A stretch of 64,000 nt of DNA from Heterocephalus glaber (taxonomy: Eukaryota; Chordata; Mammalia; Rodentia; Bathyergidae), in the NCBI RefSeq assembly GCF_000247695.1, contig NW_004624752.1:231072-295071 (forward strand), given 5' to 3'. Under the pieces are notes generated by a model. That model made no database searches and was not told where the DNA came from. It was given only the letters and a program-made list of their open reading frames with translations. Below, in pieces: positions 11,401 through 26,967 of this stretch. The position numbers were made by a program, and so were the translations under genes. How positions within the stretch are numbered: position 1 is the first letter of the stretch; each line of letters starts with the position of its first letter.

Positions 11401-11929
11401 AACACACCAAAGCATAACAAAATTCTCTTTCTCCAAGATAGAAAATATACATTGTTTAATTCTTGAGAGCAGTTGCTAAATTCAGATCATTGTAAGTTTA
11501 AAATTTAAGAAAAAATTTTAAATTAGATATTTACAACATTCATCAATTGGAAACGCAGGGTTGCATGCATGCTAGGCAAGCGCTGAAGCACTGAGCTGAA
11601 TCCCCAGCCCAATAAACTGGAAAAGTTAATATGACATCAATTGTCCCTAAATTTATCTACAGAGTCGATGTAATTTCAATGGCAATCTCAACAGGTAGGC
11701 TCTGTTTATGGATGTGAAACAGAAGCTGATGAGCTGATTCCACAAGGAACAGGGGGCTGGGGGCTGGTGATTAGCCCAAATGTTCCTACTGAAGAAAACC
11801 AAAAAAGCTGAGCTAAAGTATACAAAAACATATATATGTTCATAAACACATCAAAGAGCTTCAGACAGCTGAAATCTAGGGCAATGTCCAAGAACTGGGG
11901 AGGAAAAACCATCTCTCAAAGCTGCTTTT

Positions 11930-12014
11930 TTTGGGGGGGGGGTACCAGAGTACGAACTCTGGACCTTGCGCTTGCAAGGCAGTGCCAGAACCACTGAGCT
12001 AAATCCCCGGCCCT
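11930..12014 (-). repeat. ID-like SINE
   Basis: Flanked by direct repeats of CTCAAAGCTGCTTTT. Confidence 0.92.
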
Positions 12015-12349
12015 CAAAGCTGCTTTTATATAGAGAAACCAGGCTGTGGCTTGAAACCAGGACAAAAGGAACCAAGGCCAGAGCCCACCTGTCTCAGGGT
12101 CTGACAAACTACCTCAGGGTAGAATAATCCAGGCAGTCCCCATGTAGATTTGAGGTTTGCAGTCATGTAACTGAAGTGATCATCATGTGTTCAGGAGCAG
12201 TCCTGACATCAGGTTTCTAACTTAAATCCTCTCAGATAGGTGTGAGTATCTTAGACCTCAAATTATTTCTATCTTCACTTATTTCTACGTATGTGTGTGT
12301 GTCTGAGGATTAAACAAACTCAGGGCCTTTCCACTGAGCCACATCCCCA

Positions 12350-12476
12350 GGCGATTTTACTTTTTTATTTTGAGATAGGGTTTCGCCAAATTACCCAGAC
12401 TAGCCTCAAACTTACAACCCTCCAGCCTCAACCTCACAAATAACTGGGATTACAGACTTGCACCATTGTGCCTGGA
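12350..12476 (-). repeat. B1-like SINE
   Basis: 'ttttgagatagggtttcgcc', 'ctgggattacaga' and 'gcctgg' read as a reversed B1. Confidence 0.85.
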
Positions 12477-12707
12477 AGGTCACAAATATAAGGAAATAAG
12501 ACACAATAACCAAGAACTACCAAAAATAGTAAACAGGCAACAGAAAAGCATTACAAAGGCTCAAGATAGTATAACTATCAAATAAAGACCCTAAATTATT
12601 CATACTTAGAGAAATTAAAGCCAAGCTCAACATAGCAGACTTGAACATAAATAGAAATTTAGAATGGAAAATTTATAATAAGTAAAATTTCTAAGAGAGA
12701 AGGAAAA

Positions 12708-12792
12708 GGGCCGGGAATTTAGCTCAGTGGTGTCGTACCTGCCTCGAAAACACAAGGTACTCAGTGTGATTCGAGGTACAGGGGAAAAAAAG
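12708..12792 (+). repeat. ID-like SINE
   Basis: GGGCCGGGAATTTAGCTCAG head with a degraded B box (GTGTGATTCGAGG). Confidence 0.88.
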
Positions 12793-12898
12793 GAAAAGAA
12801 GTAAAAGACATTCAAATTGCAAAGGAGGAGATAAAACCATATTAGATGATATGTTCTTTATGTACAGAAAATCTCAGAGTCCACAAGAAACAACAATG

Positions 12899-12990
12899 GG
12901 ACTGGGGATTTAGCTCAGTGATTCTGCCGCCTGCCTCACAAGCAGAAGGACCCCAATTCAATCCTTGGTACCAAAAAAAACAAAAAAAAC
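12899..12990 (+). repeat. ID-like SINE
   Basis: ACTGGGGATTTAGCTCAGTG head, GGTACC and an A-rich tail. Confidence 0.92.
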
Positions 12991-12999
12991 CCAGAAACA

Positions 13000-14280
13000 A
13001 CGGATCAATGACCTACATATAAGAGCTAAAACTATAAAACTCTTAAAAAAAAGACAGTGGGGTAAATCTTCATGGCTGTGAATTTGAAAACAGAGGCTTA
13101 GATGATACACCAATAAAAATTAAGAAACAAAGAATAGCTAACTCAGACTTGATAGAATTTAGAACTTTTATGCATCAAAAGATATTATCAAGAAAACAAC
13201 AAGCCAAACTACAGAATGAGGAAAACAGAATATAATATCCAGAATATATCAAGAACTCTTATAATTTAAGGAAAAATTTTTAAGTGGGTTAGGGACTTGA
13301 ATTGACACTTCTCCAAAGATGATGTACAAATGAAAAAGAGAAAAAAGAGGTCCAGTGTCATTGTTCTTAGCAAAAGATAAGTGAAACCACAGTGAGCTAC
13401 AACTACACACCTACTAGGACCACTATAAATTAAAAAGGTGGGAAGTAAAACATTGGCAAGAATATGGAGAAAACAGAATGCTTAGACACTGCTAGCAGGA
13501 ATGTAAAATGATGGTTAGGGCACAGTGGAGAACAGTTTTGTGGTTCCTCAAAAAGCTAAAGATAAAATTACCATATGACCTTGCACTTTACTCCTCAGTA
13601 TATACCTAAAAGAAGTGGAAATGGAGCCTGGAAGGCTGAGATACATGGATCCCAAGCTCCAACCCAGCCTGGGCAATTTAATGATTTCACAAAACCCTGT
13701 CTCAAAATGAAAAATTCAAAAGGGCTGGGGCTGGGATGTAGCTCAGTGTAAAAGCCTGGGATCAATCCCCAGTACTGTCGAAAAAACAGTGAAAATGGGG
13801 ACCCGAACAAATACATGTTCATGGCAACACTATTCACAATGGCCCAAAGGGGAAAACAGTGCAAATGTCCACCAACAGATGGATAAACAAATTATGGTAC
13901 ATACTACAACAGCTCATACAGTAAAAGGAATGGAATTTCAATGCATTATGACACTGATGAACCTTGAGGACATGATGCTGAGTGAAACAAGCCAGACACG
14001 AAAGAAAAACATTGTCTGATTCCATTTACATGAGGTTCCCAGAACAGGCCAATTCGTATAGACAGGGGCTGGAGGGAGAGGAAAACAGGGGGCATCATTA
14101 TGGGAACAGAGTTTATGTTGGAGATGATCAAAAAGTTTTGGGGAGAGAGAGTCAGTGATAGATGCACAGCACTGTGAATTACTGTCACTGAATTTTATGC
14201 TTTTCGGCACGCACCCCTACTCCTCAAAGCACCGGATCTCGTCTGAATTTTATACCTGAAAATGATCAGAATGATGAATA
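13000..14280 (+). mobile_element. Old L1 3' segment
   Basis: Decayed 3' part of a LINE-1, with familiar tail-region phrases such as 'caacagatggataaacaaa', 'ttatggtacat' and 'tgagtgaaacaagccagac'. No intact reading frame remains. An ID fragment interrupts it at about 13,720-13,782. Confidence 0.8.
13720..13782 (+). repeat. Old ID SINE fragment
   Basis: 'ggctgggatgtagctcagtg' then 'gggatcaatccccagtac'. It sits inside the old L1 tail. Confidence 0.75.
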
Positions 14281-14391
14281 TGACCACTGTCCTTATCCTC
14301 TGACACAGGCAGGGCATGGATATCCTGAAGGCACCAGGCCAGGTAAACTCTGGTCAGTGAGGCTGACCAGAACCCGCACCGTGTTGAACAA

Positions 14392-14430
14392 CCTTAGGTT
14401 AGGCTTCGGGTTAGGGTTAAGGTTAAGCCT
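14392..14430 (+). repeat. Short telomere-like TTAGGG patch
   Basis: 'ttaggttaggcttcgggtta' followed by 'gggttaaggttaagcc'. Only one to two exact TTAGGG units are present, and the patch also forms an imperfect dyad (AGGCTT...AAGCCT). Confidence 0.4.
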
Positions 14431-14724
14431 TTCACACCTCATTTCTCTAATGGAGAAATGGACCAGTTCCCAGGCCCAGGAAAGCCCTGGGACAGCACAC
14501 ACTGAGCCTTCGGGAGGGACCTCAGCAGAAGCTGCAGCAGCCAAGGCCTTACCATCCACCCACAGCCTGGCCCCAGCAGGCGGCCTGTTCTCAGCTAAGC
14601 CACCGAAGGCTGCAAGAGTATGTACCAGTCTGCAGTCCCAGAGCTCCACCAGGGATCACCTGGCTATTCTACCACATCAACAGCCAATTCAATACCAAAT
14701 GAATGGAGAAGAAATCATGGATAG

Positions 14725-14815
14725 GGGCCGCGGATGTAGCTCAGTGGTTCCGTCACCTGCCCCGCAAGCGCAAGGACCCGAGTTGGATCCCTAGTACCAA
14801 AAAACAAAACAAAAA
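14725..14815 (+). repeat. ID-like SINE
   Basis: Flanked by AGAAATCATGGATA and AGAAATCATTGATA (target-site duplication with one mismatch). Confidence 0.92.
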
Positions 14816-14947
14816 AAGAAATCATTGATAATCTGTTATGCTGTATTCTGACACATAAAATAAGGGTGGTGGGGCTTCTCTAAGGGGAGGCTCTTCCAAG
14901 AATACTGGTTGATAAGGTTGACTAAATTAAAAACCAGACATCTCTGG

Positions 14948-15008
14948 CTGGGGATTTAGCTCAGTAAGTACAAGGTCCTGATTTTGATCCCCGGCACCGG
15001 AAAAAAAG
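14948..15008 (+). repeat. ID-like SINE with internal deletion
   Basis: The head GGGGATTTAGCTCAG joins almost directly to ACAAGGTCCTG, so the middle of the element is missing. Confidence 0.85.
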
Positions 15009-15163
15009 AAATCACACGTCTCATATTTTGTTTTTAAATGCTGGAAAATAAGAACAGGGTAAACGAAAAAGAAAACCAAAATCTTTTCTTTGACAAATAT
15101 AACAAAGAATTTCAGAGTTGGTAAACAAATCCTGATCCCCTAGACGATGGGGGCAGGGTTGCG

Positions 15164-15177
15164 GCGCCCTCTGGTGG
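15164..15177 (-). promoter_or_regulatory. Consensus CTCF core motif
   Basis: The minus strand reads CCACCAGAGGGCGC, which fits the CTCF core pattern CCASYAGRKGGCRS at all 14 positions. It lies in a short SINE-free island between KLHDC7B and ODF3B. Confidence 0.55.
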
Positions 15178-15399
15178 TGGTGCTGTGTATCATGCCCTCC
15201 AAAGAAGGGATCAAATCCAGGGAGGGAGACCCTAAGAGTTCAAATGCCATCTCAACTGTCGTAAAATGTATCTAGAAACTGGATTGAAATGTCTGTGAAA
15301 GACATACACTCAAGGTACACCTGAAACTCATTTGTGACATTTCTGTGTGTCTCCTGCATTAACTGGTATGTTCTGCTGAAAACTGAAAACGAACTGATC

Positions 15400-15640
15400 A
15401 TGGTTATGCAGTGTGGATGAGTCAGCTACGTGGAGCAGGTCACACAGTGAGACTATAAAGTGGTGCAACCATTCTGGAAAGTAGTGTGGCAGTTTCTTTA
15501 AAGCATAAGCATGCACTTACACACGGCCCATAGCAGCACTCCTGGGGACTTAAAAGAGAAGTGGGGGCTGACATCCACACAAAAACCTGGACACAAATGT
15601 TCACAGTCTCTTATTTTTAATAACCAAACTGTTTCTCAAT
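15400..15640 (+). mobile_element. Old L1 3' fragment
   Basis: Phrases such as 'ggtgcaaccattctggaaag' and 'acaaatgttcacagtc' are typical of the decayed LINE-1 ORF2 end. No frame is open. Confidence 0.65.
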
Positions 15641-15874
15641 AAATGACAATAAGAACCAGATGCAACTAACACCAAATCCAGAAAAAAATCATTCCCATAG
15701 CTATAAGTGCTCAAATAGTGATTGAAAACAGGTTGATTAAGCCTGGGTTCCTAAAAAGCAATGGTCAGGCAGGGATCCTCATACTGTGGCATTAGGGAGA
15801 ATCACCAAGGACAAGGAAGAGAAGAGGACCAGCCCCGGGATACAGATCTTGGCACACTTACTACTTCTTCTGTG

Positions 15875-15955
15875 TGGGGCCGGGGATGTAGCTCAGTGGT
15901 TCTGCCGCCTGGCCTCGCAAGCGCAAAGTCTTGAGTTCGATCCTCGGTACCAAAA
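15875..15955 (+). repeat. ID-like SINE with perfect 15-bp TSD
   Basis: Perfect direct repeats ACTACTTCTTCTGTG at 15,860-15,874 and 15,956-15,970 bracket the element, which suggests a fairly young insertion. Confidence 0.95.
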
Positions 15956-16309
15956 ACTACTTCTTCTGTGGACAGGGCCCCCAAGACGTCAAATAAAGTC
16001 GTCATTTCTCAACACAGGGAAAGAAGAGAGGAGAATCCATCTGGTCACAAGCATTTCCCACACTTCTGTGCTGGACCAAGGTAAGGGTTTGGGCAGCTGG
16101 CTGGTCAAGGCACAGCAGTCACCACAGGAGGTGACAACTGGCCCCAAAGGGGAATCTGGCCAGAAGGATCTTTATGGGTTTCAGAGGGTCTGATACATTA
16201 GCAAAGACTTTTTTTAACTACCAAAAAAAAAGTGCTCAAAGCCAAAAATAAACAGAAAGCAAAGAACACATGACTTTTGCAGAACATGACTTTGTTCTTC
16301 AAAGCTACA

Positions 16310-16402
16310 GAAGGGGCAGGATTTAGCTCAGTGGTGCTGCCACCTGCCTCACAAGCGCAAGGTCCTGAGTTCAATCCCTGGCACCAAAAAAAAAAAAAAA
16401 AA
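16310..16402 (+). repeat. ID-like SINE
   Basis: Flanked by AAAGCTACAG on both sides, with a long A tail. Confidence 0.92.
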
Positions 16403-16457
16403 AGCTACAGGTAACTAAATATTTTTCTCTAACTATGAAAAGATTAAAAATTAAGGG

Positions 16458-16542
16458 GCCTGGGGATTTAGCTCAGTGGTTTCACTGCCTGCTGCACAAG
16501 CACAAGGACCTGAGTTTGATCCCCCATACCCCCCCCCAAAAA
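16458..16542 (+). repeat. ID-like SINE
   Basis: Flanked by AAAAATTAAGG on both sides, only about 55 bases from the previous copy. Confidence 0.92.
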
Positions 16543-16849
16543 ATTAAGGCAGTCACCCCCTTCCAGAGTTTTATGATTAACATGTGATCCTTTGAACATA
16601 TCAGCTGGAGAGAATAACACTCAAGGACACAACTTGAAAGATTTGTATTCTCTGGGAGACAGTGTTGCTTTTCTTCCTCTCCCTGTGGGAGGAGGCTGGG
16701 CCCTTGTGCGTGCTAGGCAAGAGCCAGCCCTCGACCCTGAAACAGTGTACAGAGGCAGCAGTGCAACTGTCCTGGTGACTCAGGAACAGACTGGACCTAG
16801 GACCTTCATACTACATCATTACACCATCAGTCCTGTTTCTTCCATTTTT

Positions 16850-16960
16850 TATTTTGAGACAAGGTCTAAGTCACTAAATTGCCCAGCCTAGGCTTGAACT
16901 TTCGATCCTCCTGCCTCAGCCTCCCAGAGTGCTGGGATTACAGGTGTGTCCTCCTGCTGC
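16850..16960 (-). repeat. B1-like SINE
   Basis: 'ttttgagacaaggtctaag', 'cctcagcctcccagag' and 'gctgggattacaggtg'. Confidence 0.88.
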
Positions 16961-17035
16961 AACATACAAATAGAGAAATTGCACTGGGAATTTGGATGTA
17001 GACCTAAATGAGCTTCTTTACAAATGGACCCTTTT

Positions 17036-17121
17036 CTTTTCCTTTTTGGGACCGGGGGTAGAACTCAGGATCTCACATTTGCCAGGCAGGCACTGTGCTG
17101 CTGAGCTAAATCCCCGGCCCA
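17036..17121 (-). repeat. ID-like SINE
   Basis: Reversed element ending 'gctgagctaaatccccggcc'. The B box is degraded. Confidence 0.88.
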
Positions 17122-17832
17122 GGACCTTTTTTTTCTTCCCCAACTTTGCAAGGTAATTATTCCGGCATTTCACAGTAACCTAGCTGAGAAGATCCTGCAA
17201 CTCAGTAGGATGTTAAAATATCTCATGGATGCACCCGTGAGGTTGTAGGAGCCTGAGAAGCTGCACTCACCCAAAGTCCCAGCACCTGCCAGCAACGGCC
17301 CAGGTGCACAGCACTGCGGCTACCAGCTTATGGGTTACAGTATCACAGTGCTCAGTTCTGACAAACCCCAACCTAAGGCTGCCATGTGCCCTGGAGCTCT
17401 GTGCTCTTAACTTTTTTGAAATCCACACTTACTCTCTAAATTGGAGGCAACAAAGTGTTTCAGCAAAGGGGCTGACTATGACTATTTTGCCTCTTCAGGT
17501 CCCTCAATTCTGCATTGCATCATGAAACCAGCCACAGAACAGTGAACAGATGCATATGGCTGTGTCCCAATGAAACAGGGCCTACGAGTGAGAGGCCTGA
17601 CACAGTGACCCCAACCATTCCCGTAGTGTACTGATGTCTCCCACTGCTATCTCCAATCTAGACCTCTTCAGCCCTCGTGTGTGTGGCACAGACATCTCAA
17701 GTCTGAAATGCTCACATCAGGACTCAACATTCCACCTGTCCCAGATGTGGTCAGTAGCATTCAGCTTCTAGTCTACTTATTTTCCTGTATTTTAGAACTG
17801 AAAAGCAACCCTTGTATATACATATATATATA
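17122..17832. other. Spacer with no recognised gene
   Basis: Non-repetitive at sight, with no splice-bounded coding exon and no family match. A short TA-rich run sits at about 17,815-17,835. Confidence 0.5.
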
Positions 17833-17916
17833 TATTTTTTGGTACCAGGGTTTGAACTTGGGTCCTTGTGCCTGCACAGCAGGCGGCAAAGCCACTGAGC
17901 TAAATCCCTGACCCAA
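17833..17916 (-). repeat. ID-like SINE
   Basis: Flanked by CAACCCTTGTAT on both sides. Confidence 0.92.
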
Positions 17917-18269
17917 CCCTTGTATTTTGTAGATTCCCTTGCAGCTGAGTATTGGAGAGATTGTTGGGTTAAGTGCTCCTATGTGCAATGGGAAGGCAGA
18001 AATGACAGTGGCCGTGGCCGCCAGGGTTACCTTCCCTGCATGCCTGCTGTTTCGGAGACACAGGACCAAGCACAGACGTCAGGTTTTAGGGCCTAAGGAG
18101 GGCATGTTGTTAGCACAAGTGTGCTGCTGGCTGAATCCCCAGGCATGGAATGCCGACCGCATCTGTGGAGACTGTGTTGGGCCGGAAAGAAATGTGACTG
18201 CCATCTGGCTACCGAAGACATTTTTGATACATATTGCCAGTTCCAGTTTATAAGACATAAATCTAAGTG

Positions 18270-18356
18270 CCAGGGGTGTAGCTCAGTGGCACCACACCTG
18301 CCTGGCAAGCACAAGGTCCTGAGTTCGATCCCTGGTACCAAAAAAAAAAAAAAAAA
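18270..18356 (+). repeat. ID-like SINE
   Basis: 'gccaggggtgtagctcagtg' head, GAGTTCGATCCC B box and an A17 tail. Confidence 0.92.
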
Positions 18357-18383
18357 GCGATGACATTGTATTAAGACTAAACA

Positions 18384-18517
18384 GAGCTTTTTGGTGATGT
18401 TGGAGCGGGGGAGATCCAGCTCTGCCAAGGACATCGGGTCTCAGCATCTTAAATGTACTTTCAGTGCCTTTTCCCCACCTCTAAGGCTCCCAATAAAGTA
18501 ATTTGCCCCCCCAAAAA
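18384..18517 (+). pseudogene. 5'-truncated retrocopy of an unidentified mRNA
   Basis: A 134-base insert is bounded by perfect 11-bp direct repeats AAGACTAAACA (18,373-18,383 and 18,518-18,528). It contains AATAAA at 18,492-18,497 and ends in an A run, the structure of an L1-mobilised mRNA 3' end. One frame stays open for about 22 codons before TAA, consistent with the last codons of a donor gene plus about 65-90 bases of 3' UTR. I do not recognise the donor. Confidence 0.75.
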
Positions 18518-18889
18518 AAGACTAAACAATGACAATATATGCAAATAAGATGACTGCTTATTGTAGAAGGCATGAGAAATGGCAGAGTTTATGAGTGAGG
18601 TAAGTGTAATAGTGAATGAACCCTTATATAAATATTTAAAAACTCAAATTATCCCACAAAGGAAAGATGTTATCAGTCTTGGATGTCTTGATGGTGTGGG
18701 GTCACCTTTGAGGCATGTTGCTTTCTTTTACTTTGTAAACAATAGGGCATAAATTAAAACTAGAAATCAGCAATCACCAGAACAATGAGTTTACATAGAG
18801 TCCTGACTTCCCATCTGCTCCTCTGGATTTGCAGGTCAGCAGCCTGGAAATGAGTTTGCTGACACAATTGTTTAGAGGTCTTACTTTGG

Positions 18890-19010
18890 CTGGGCGTGGT
18901 GGTGCACACCCGTAACCCGGCAGGGAGGCTGAGGCAGGAGGATCACCAGGAGTTCAAGGCCAGTCTGAACTACAACACACAGTGAGACTCTGTCTCAAAG
19001 AAAAAAAAAG
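18890..19010 (+). repeat. B1-like SINE
   Basis: 'gctgggcgtggtggtgcaca' head and 'gagactctgtctcaaag' tail. One of the best-preserved B1 copies here. Confidence 0.93.
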
Positions 19011-19273
19011 ATAATTTAAAAATAAAAATAAAGTATTAATTCAAATTTCATATATATTTGAAATTTATAATCAACTGAGTTGACAATAGGTATGTGCCAC
19101 TATGCCCAGTTGGAGTTTCTTTTGATCCAGAAGTTTTTAACAAGACTTGTTAAGTATTTTTCTTTCTTTTCTTTCACATTTTATTGTTTGCTTACAATTG
19201 TTTTGGATTATGATTAAGTCCTGTGTCCTACCACATCCCTTTATTCAATTTGCATGATTATCTTCTGATCTGA

Positions 19274-19390
19274 CTTTTTTTTTTTTTTTGGACAAATATT
19301 CCATGATCATTCCTTTATTCCCACACTGGTTTTCGTCTGCAGATTTGTCTAAATCTGGAATGGGTGCACCAAGCATGGCGGCAGGGTGAG
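19274..19390 (-). pseudogene. Possible short 3'-end retrocopy, minus strand
   Basis: A long T run (19,274-19,289) is followed by TTTATT at 19,314-19,319. Read on the minus strand this is AATAAA about 25 bases before a poly(A) tail. The flanks TTCTGATCTGAC and TTCTGACCTGTC may be a decayed target-site duplication. The donor is unknown. It could instead be the true 3' end of a minus-strand transcript. Confidence 0.4.
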
Positions 19391-19513
19391 CCCCCTTCTG
19401 ACCTGTCCCTCCCTGTGACGAGACCCAGCAGAGGCGGGGCGAGCGGGTGTGTGACAGTCTGGTTGCCTGGAAGCAGCTGGGGACACAATGGGGCTTGGGA
19501 GGGGGTAGGGTGA

Positions 19514-21450
<1,937 letters not shown>

Positions 21451-21865
21451 TAGACCACAGGGGAGCCCGCAGGCCCAGCGCTCCCGCCCGGCAGTCCTGC
21501 GCTCGCCAGGCAACTCGGGATTGGCCAAGTGCGTGCGAGCTCTGCCCCCAGCCGCTAGGACTCTCCCAGATCTGACCTTCTGGCGGCCAGTGGCCAAGGT
21601 GTGCTCAGCACCTGCGTCTTGGCTCCTGGCGGCTGGCGACTCGGGGCAAACTGGAAAGGAAACTCGAGCCAGACGGGCGAGGGCTGCCGTGGTGAATAGG
21701 TACAGGCGGGATCAAGCTATGAGGCTGAGAAGTGGAAGCCAGTCACGGGTCAGAAGGGTGGACATCAGAGACACCGGAGCAGGGTCGGGACAAATGAACG
21801 TAGCCGCAAAGACACGGACACGGGGTCAGGTTCCAGGGTGTCTCCTTTCCCGCAGGCCCGGAGCA

Positions 21866-25159
<3,294 letters not shown>

Positions 25160-25890
25160 AGCCGAGCAGCTCGGTAGGCTGGTAGCTTTGAGGGCGGGGT
25201 TGGGCACGTGATCTCCGCGGTTGCCCTTTGCGCAGGCTCAGCCCCTTCGGCGCATGCGTCCTGGCGGCGAACGTGGCGGCGAGTTCCGGCACTAGGTACT
25301 GACGTCTGGGCCTGGGAAGGGGGTCCGGGCCGGCCTCGCGGTTGGTGTAGCACGGGTTTCTAGTCCCGCGTACCCGCTGGGAGCTGCGCTTAGAAATACT
25401 TCTCACCCCAGGGTCCTTTCCAGAAGAGAAGTACTTTGGTGGGGGGGGGGTAGTGTGAGCTGAAGCGAGCCCCCGGAGAACCGGAATGCGGTGGGAAGAG
25501 GTTTACTTTTGGGGGTTGCAAACCAGTCCCTCAACGCCGTTCAGGAAACGGGTTTATCATAAGTATGTACATGGCTCGGGATCCTGGCGAGGTGTACATT
25601 GCTTCCTGTCAGGGAGATAAGCAGCTCTTGGTAGCAGGCACAGATCGGGCAGGGTGAGGCTAGCCAGCCTAGGGATCCCGTGTTAAAAGGACAGGAGTGA
25701 CAAGTATGGCTTTGGACGTGCAGAAATTTGGCAACACCCAAGCTGGAGCTTTCAGCTTCAGAGGCGGACTCTGGCTTAGGGGAGCTGGCAGAGCCTGAGC
25801 TTGGAGCAGCAGGTCTCTGCAGAGACCAGGGGGCCCAGTTACCTTTTTGTCCCCTCCCTTCCAGTTCTTGACACCTTTGTTCTCTTCCAG
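25160..25890 (+). promoter_or_regulatory. TYMP 3' end and SCO2 promoter, 5' exon and intron
   Basis: GC-rich at first, with an E-box CACGTG (25,205-25,210) and an NRF1-type core GCGCATGCG (25,250-25,258), fitting control of a mitochondrial gene. The SCO2 coding exon starts after an acceptor at 25,888-25,890 (ttctcttccag), so SCO2 has at least one untranslated 5' exon in this interval. I found neither AATAAA nor ATTAAA here for TYMP, so the two genes may overlap or share transcripts. Confidence 0.6.
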
Positions 25891-25903
25891 GAGCATCAGG
25901 GCC

Positions 25904-26704
25904 ATGTTGCTTCTGACTCGAGGGCCCAAGGCTTGGCCCAGGCTCTCTCTGCTCAAGCCCCCAAACCTCCCTAGGACCCTGAACGATGGAACCCTGTGTG
26001 AAAGAGCCCAGCACTTCTCAGGACGGGGCCCTGCAAAAACTGTTAGGCAGGGCCAGCCCTTAGGCCCTGGGCTTCGAACCAGGCTCCTGATCACTGCCCT
26101 TTTTGGGGTAGGGCTGGGTGGGGCCTGGCTGGCTGCCAGGGCTGAGAAGGAACGGCAGAGGCAACAACGTCGGACAGAGGCCCTGCGCCAGGCCAGTGTA
26201 GGCCAGGGCGACTTCAGTTTGCTGGACCACCACGGCCAGGCCCGCTGCAAGGCCGACTTCCAGGGTCAGTGGGTGCTGATGTACTTTGGCTTTACCCACT
26301 GTCCTGACATCTGCCCTGATGAGCTCGAGAAGCTGGTGCAGGTGGTACAACAGCTAGAAGCCCAGCCTGGCCTGCACCCCGTGCAGCCCATCTTTATCAC
26401 CGTCGACCCTGCACGGGACGACACAGCAGCCATGGCCCGTTATGTGCAGGACTTCCACCCAAGGCTGCTGGGCCTGACAGGTTCTGCTGAGCAGGTGGCC
26501 CAAGCTAGCCGAAGCTACCGTGTATACTACAGAGCCGGCCCCAAGGACGAGGACCAGGACTACATTGTTGACCACTCCATTGCCATCTACTTGCTCAATC
26601 CTGATGGTCTCTTCACTGACTACTACAGTCGGGGAAGGTCAGCAGAGCAGATTGCAGACAGTGTGAGGCAGCACATGGCTGCCTTCCAAAGTGTCCTGTC
26701 CTGA
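25904..26704 (+). CDS. SCO2: SCO2, cytochrome c oxidase copper chaperone
   Basis: Inner mitochondrial membrane protein that passes copper to the CuA site of cytochrome c oxidase subunit COX2. One coding exon, 266 aa, the same length as human, so residue numbers carry over. It shows a basic N-terminal targeting region, a membrane anchor near residues 60-78 ([17 protein letters not shown]), the thioredoxin-like fold, the copper-binding CPDIC (Cys133, Cys137) and the partner His224 in VDHSIAIY. Glu140, a known human disease position, is conserved. The start follows GCCATGTTG, 13 bases after the splice acceptor. An in-frame upstream ATG is intronic. SCO2 converges on NCAPH2. Confidence 0.98.
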   Translation: MLLLTRGPKAWPRLSLLKPPNLPRTLNDGTLCERAQHFSGRGPAKTVRQGQPLGPGLRTRLLITALFGVGLGGAWLAARAEKERQRQQRRTEALRQASVGQGDFSLLDHHGQARCKADFQGQWVLMYFGFTHCPDICPDELEKLVQVVQQLEAQPGLHPVQPIFITVDPARDDTAAMARYVQDFHPRLLGLTGSAEQVAQASRSYRVYYRAGPKDEDQDYIVDHSIAIYLLNPDGLFTDYYSRGRSAEQIADSVRQHMAAFQSVLS

Positions 26705-26726
26705 ACGGGGAAGCCTGGGCCCTGTC

Positions 26727-26732
26727 ATTAAA
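26727..26732 (+). terminator. SCO2 poly(A) signal
   Basis: ATTAAA 23 bases after the stop codon, the only candidate before NCAPH2 coding sequence begins on the other strand. Confidence 0.7.
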
Positions 26733-26967
26733 CAGGAAGTACTTGTGTACTGAGTCTGCAGGGGTGTGTGTGTGCAGTGTGTGCACGCGCGTGCAAAGCT
26801 CTGTACCAGCAGGCATTTTTCAAGGTTTTTTTTTAAGGGATAGGTAGAACAGTGACTCCACTTGATTTTCTGGGGCCAGCCAGGAGGGGGTGATGGAGCA
26901 AGCAGCCCCTTGGCACACAGGGTCCTGGGACAGACTTCTCTACTACACAGCAGTTCCAGCTCCTCAT

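Noticed and set aside
14392..14430. Interstitial telomere repeat as a fusion scar
   Set aside because: Too few exact TTAGGG units; chance or short repair patch is enough.
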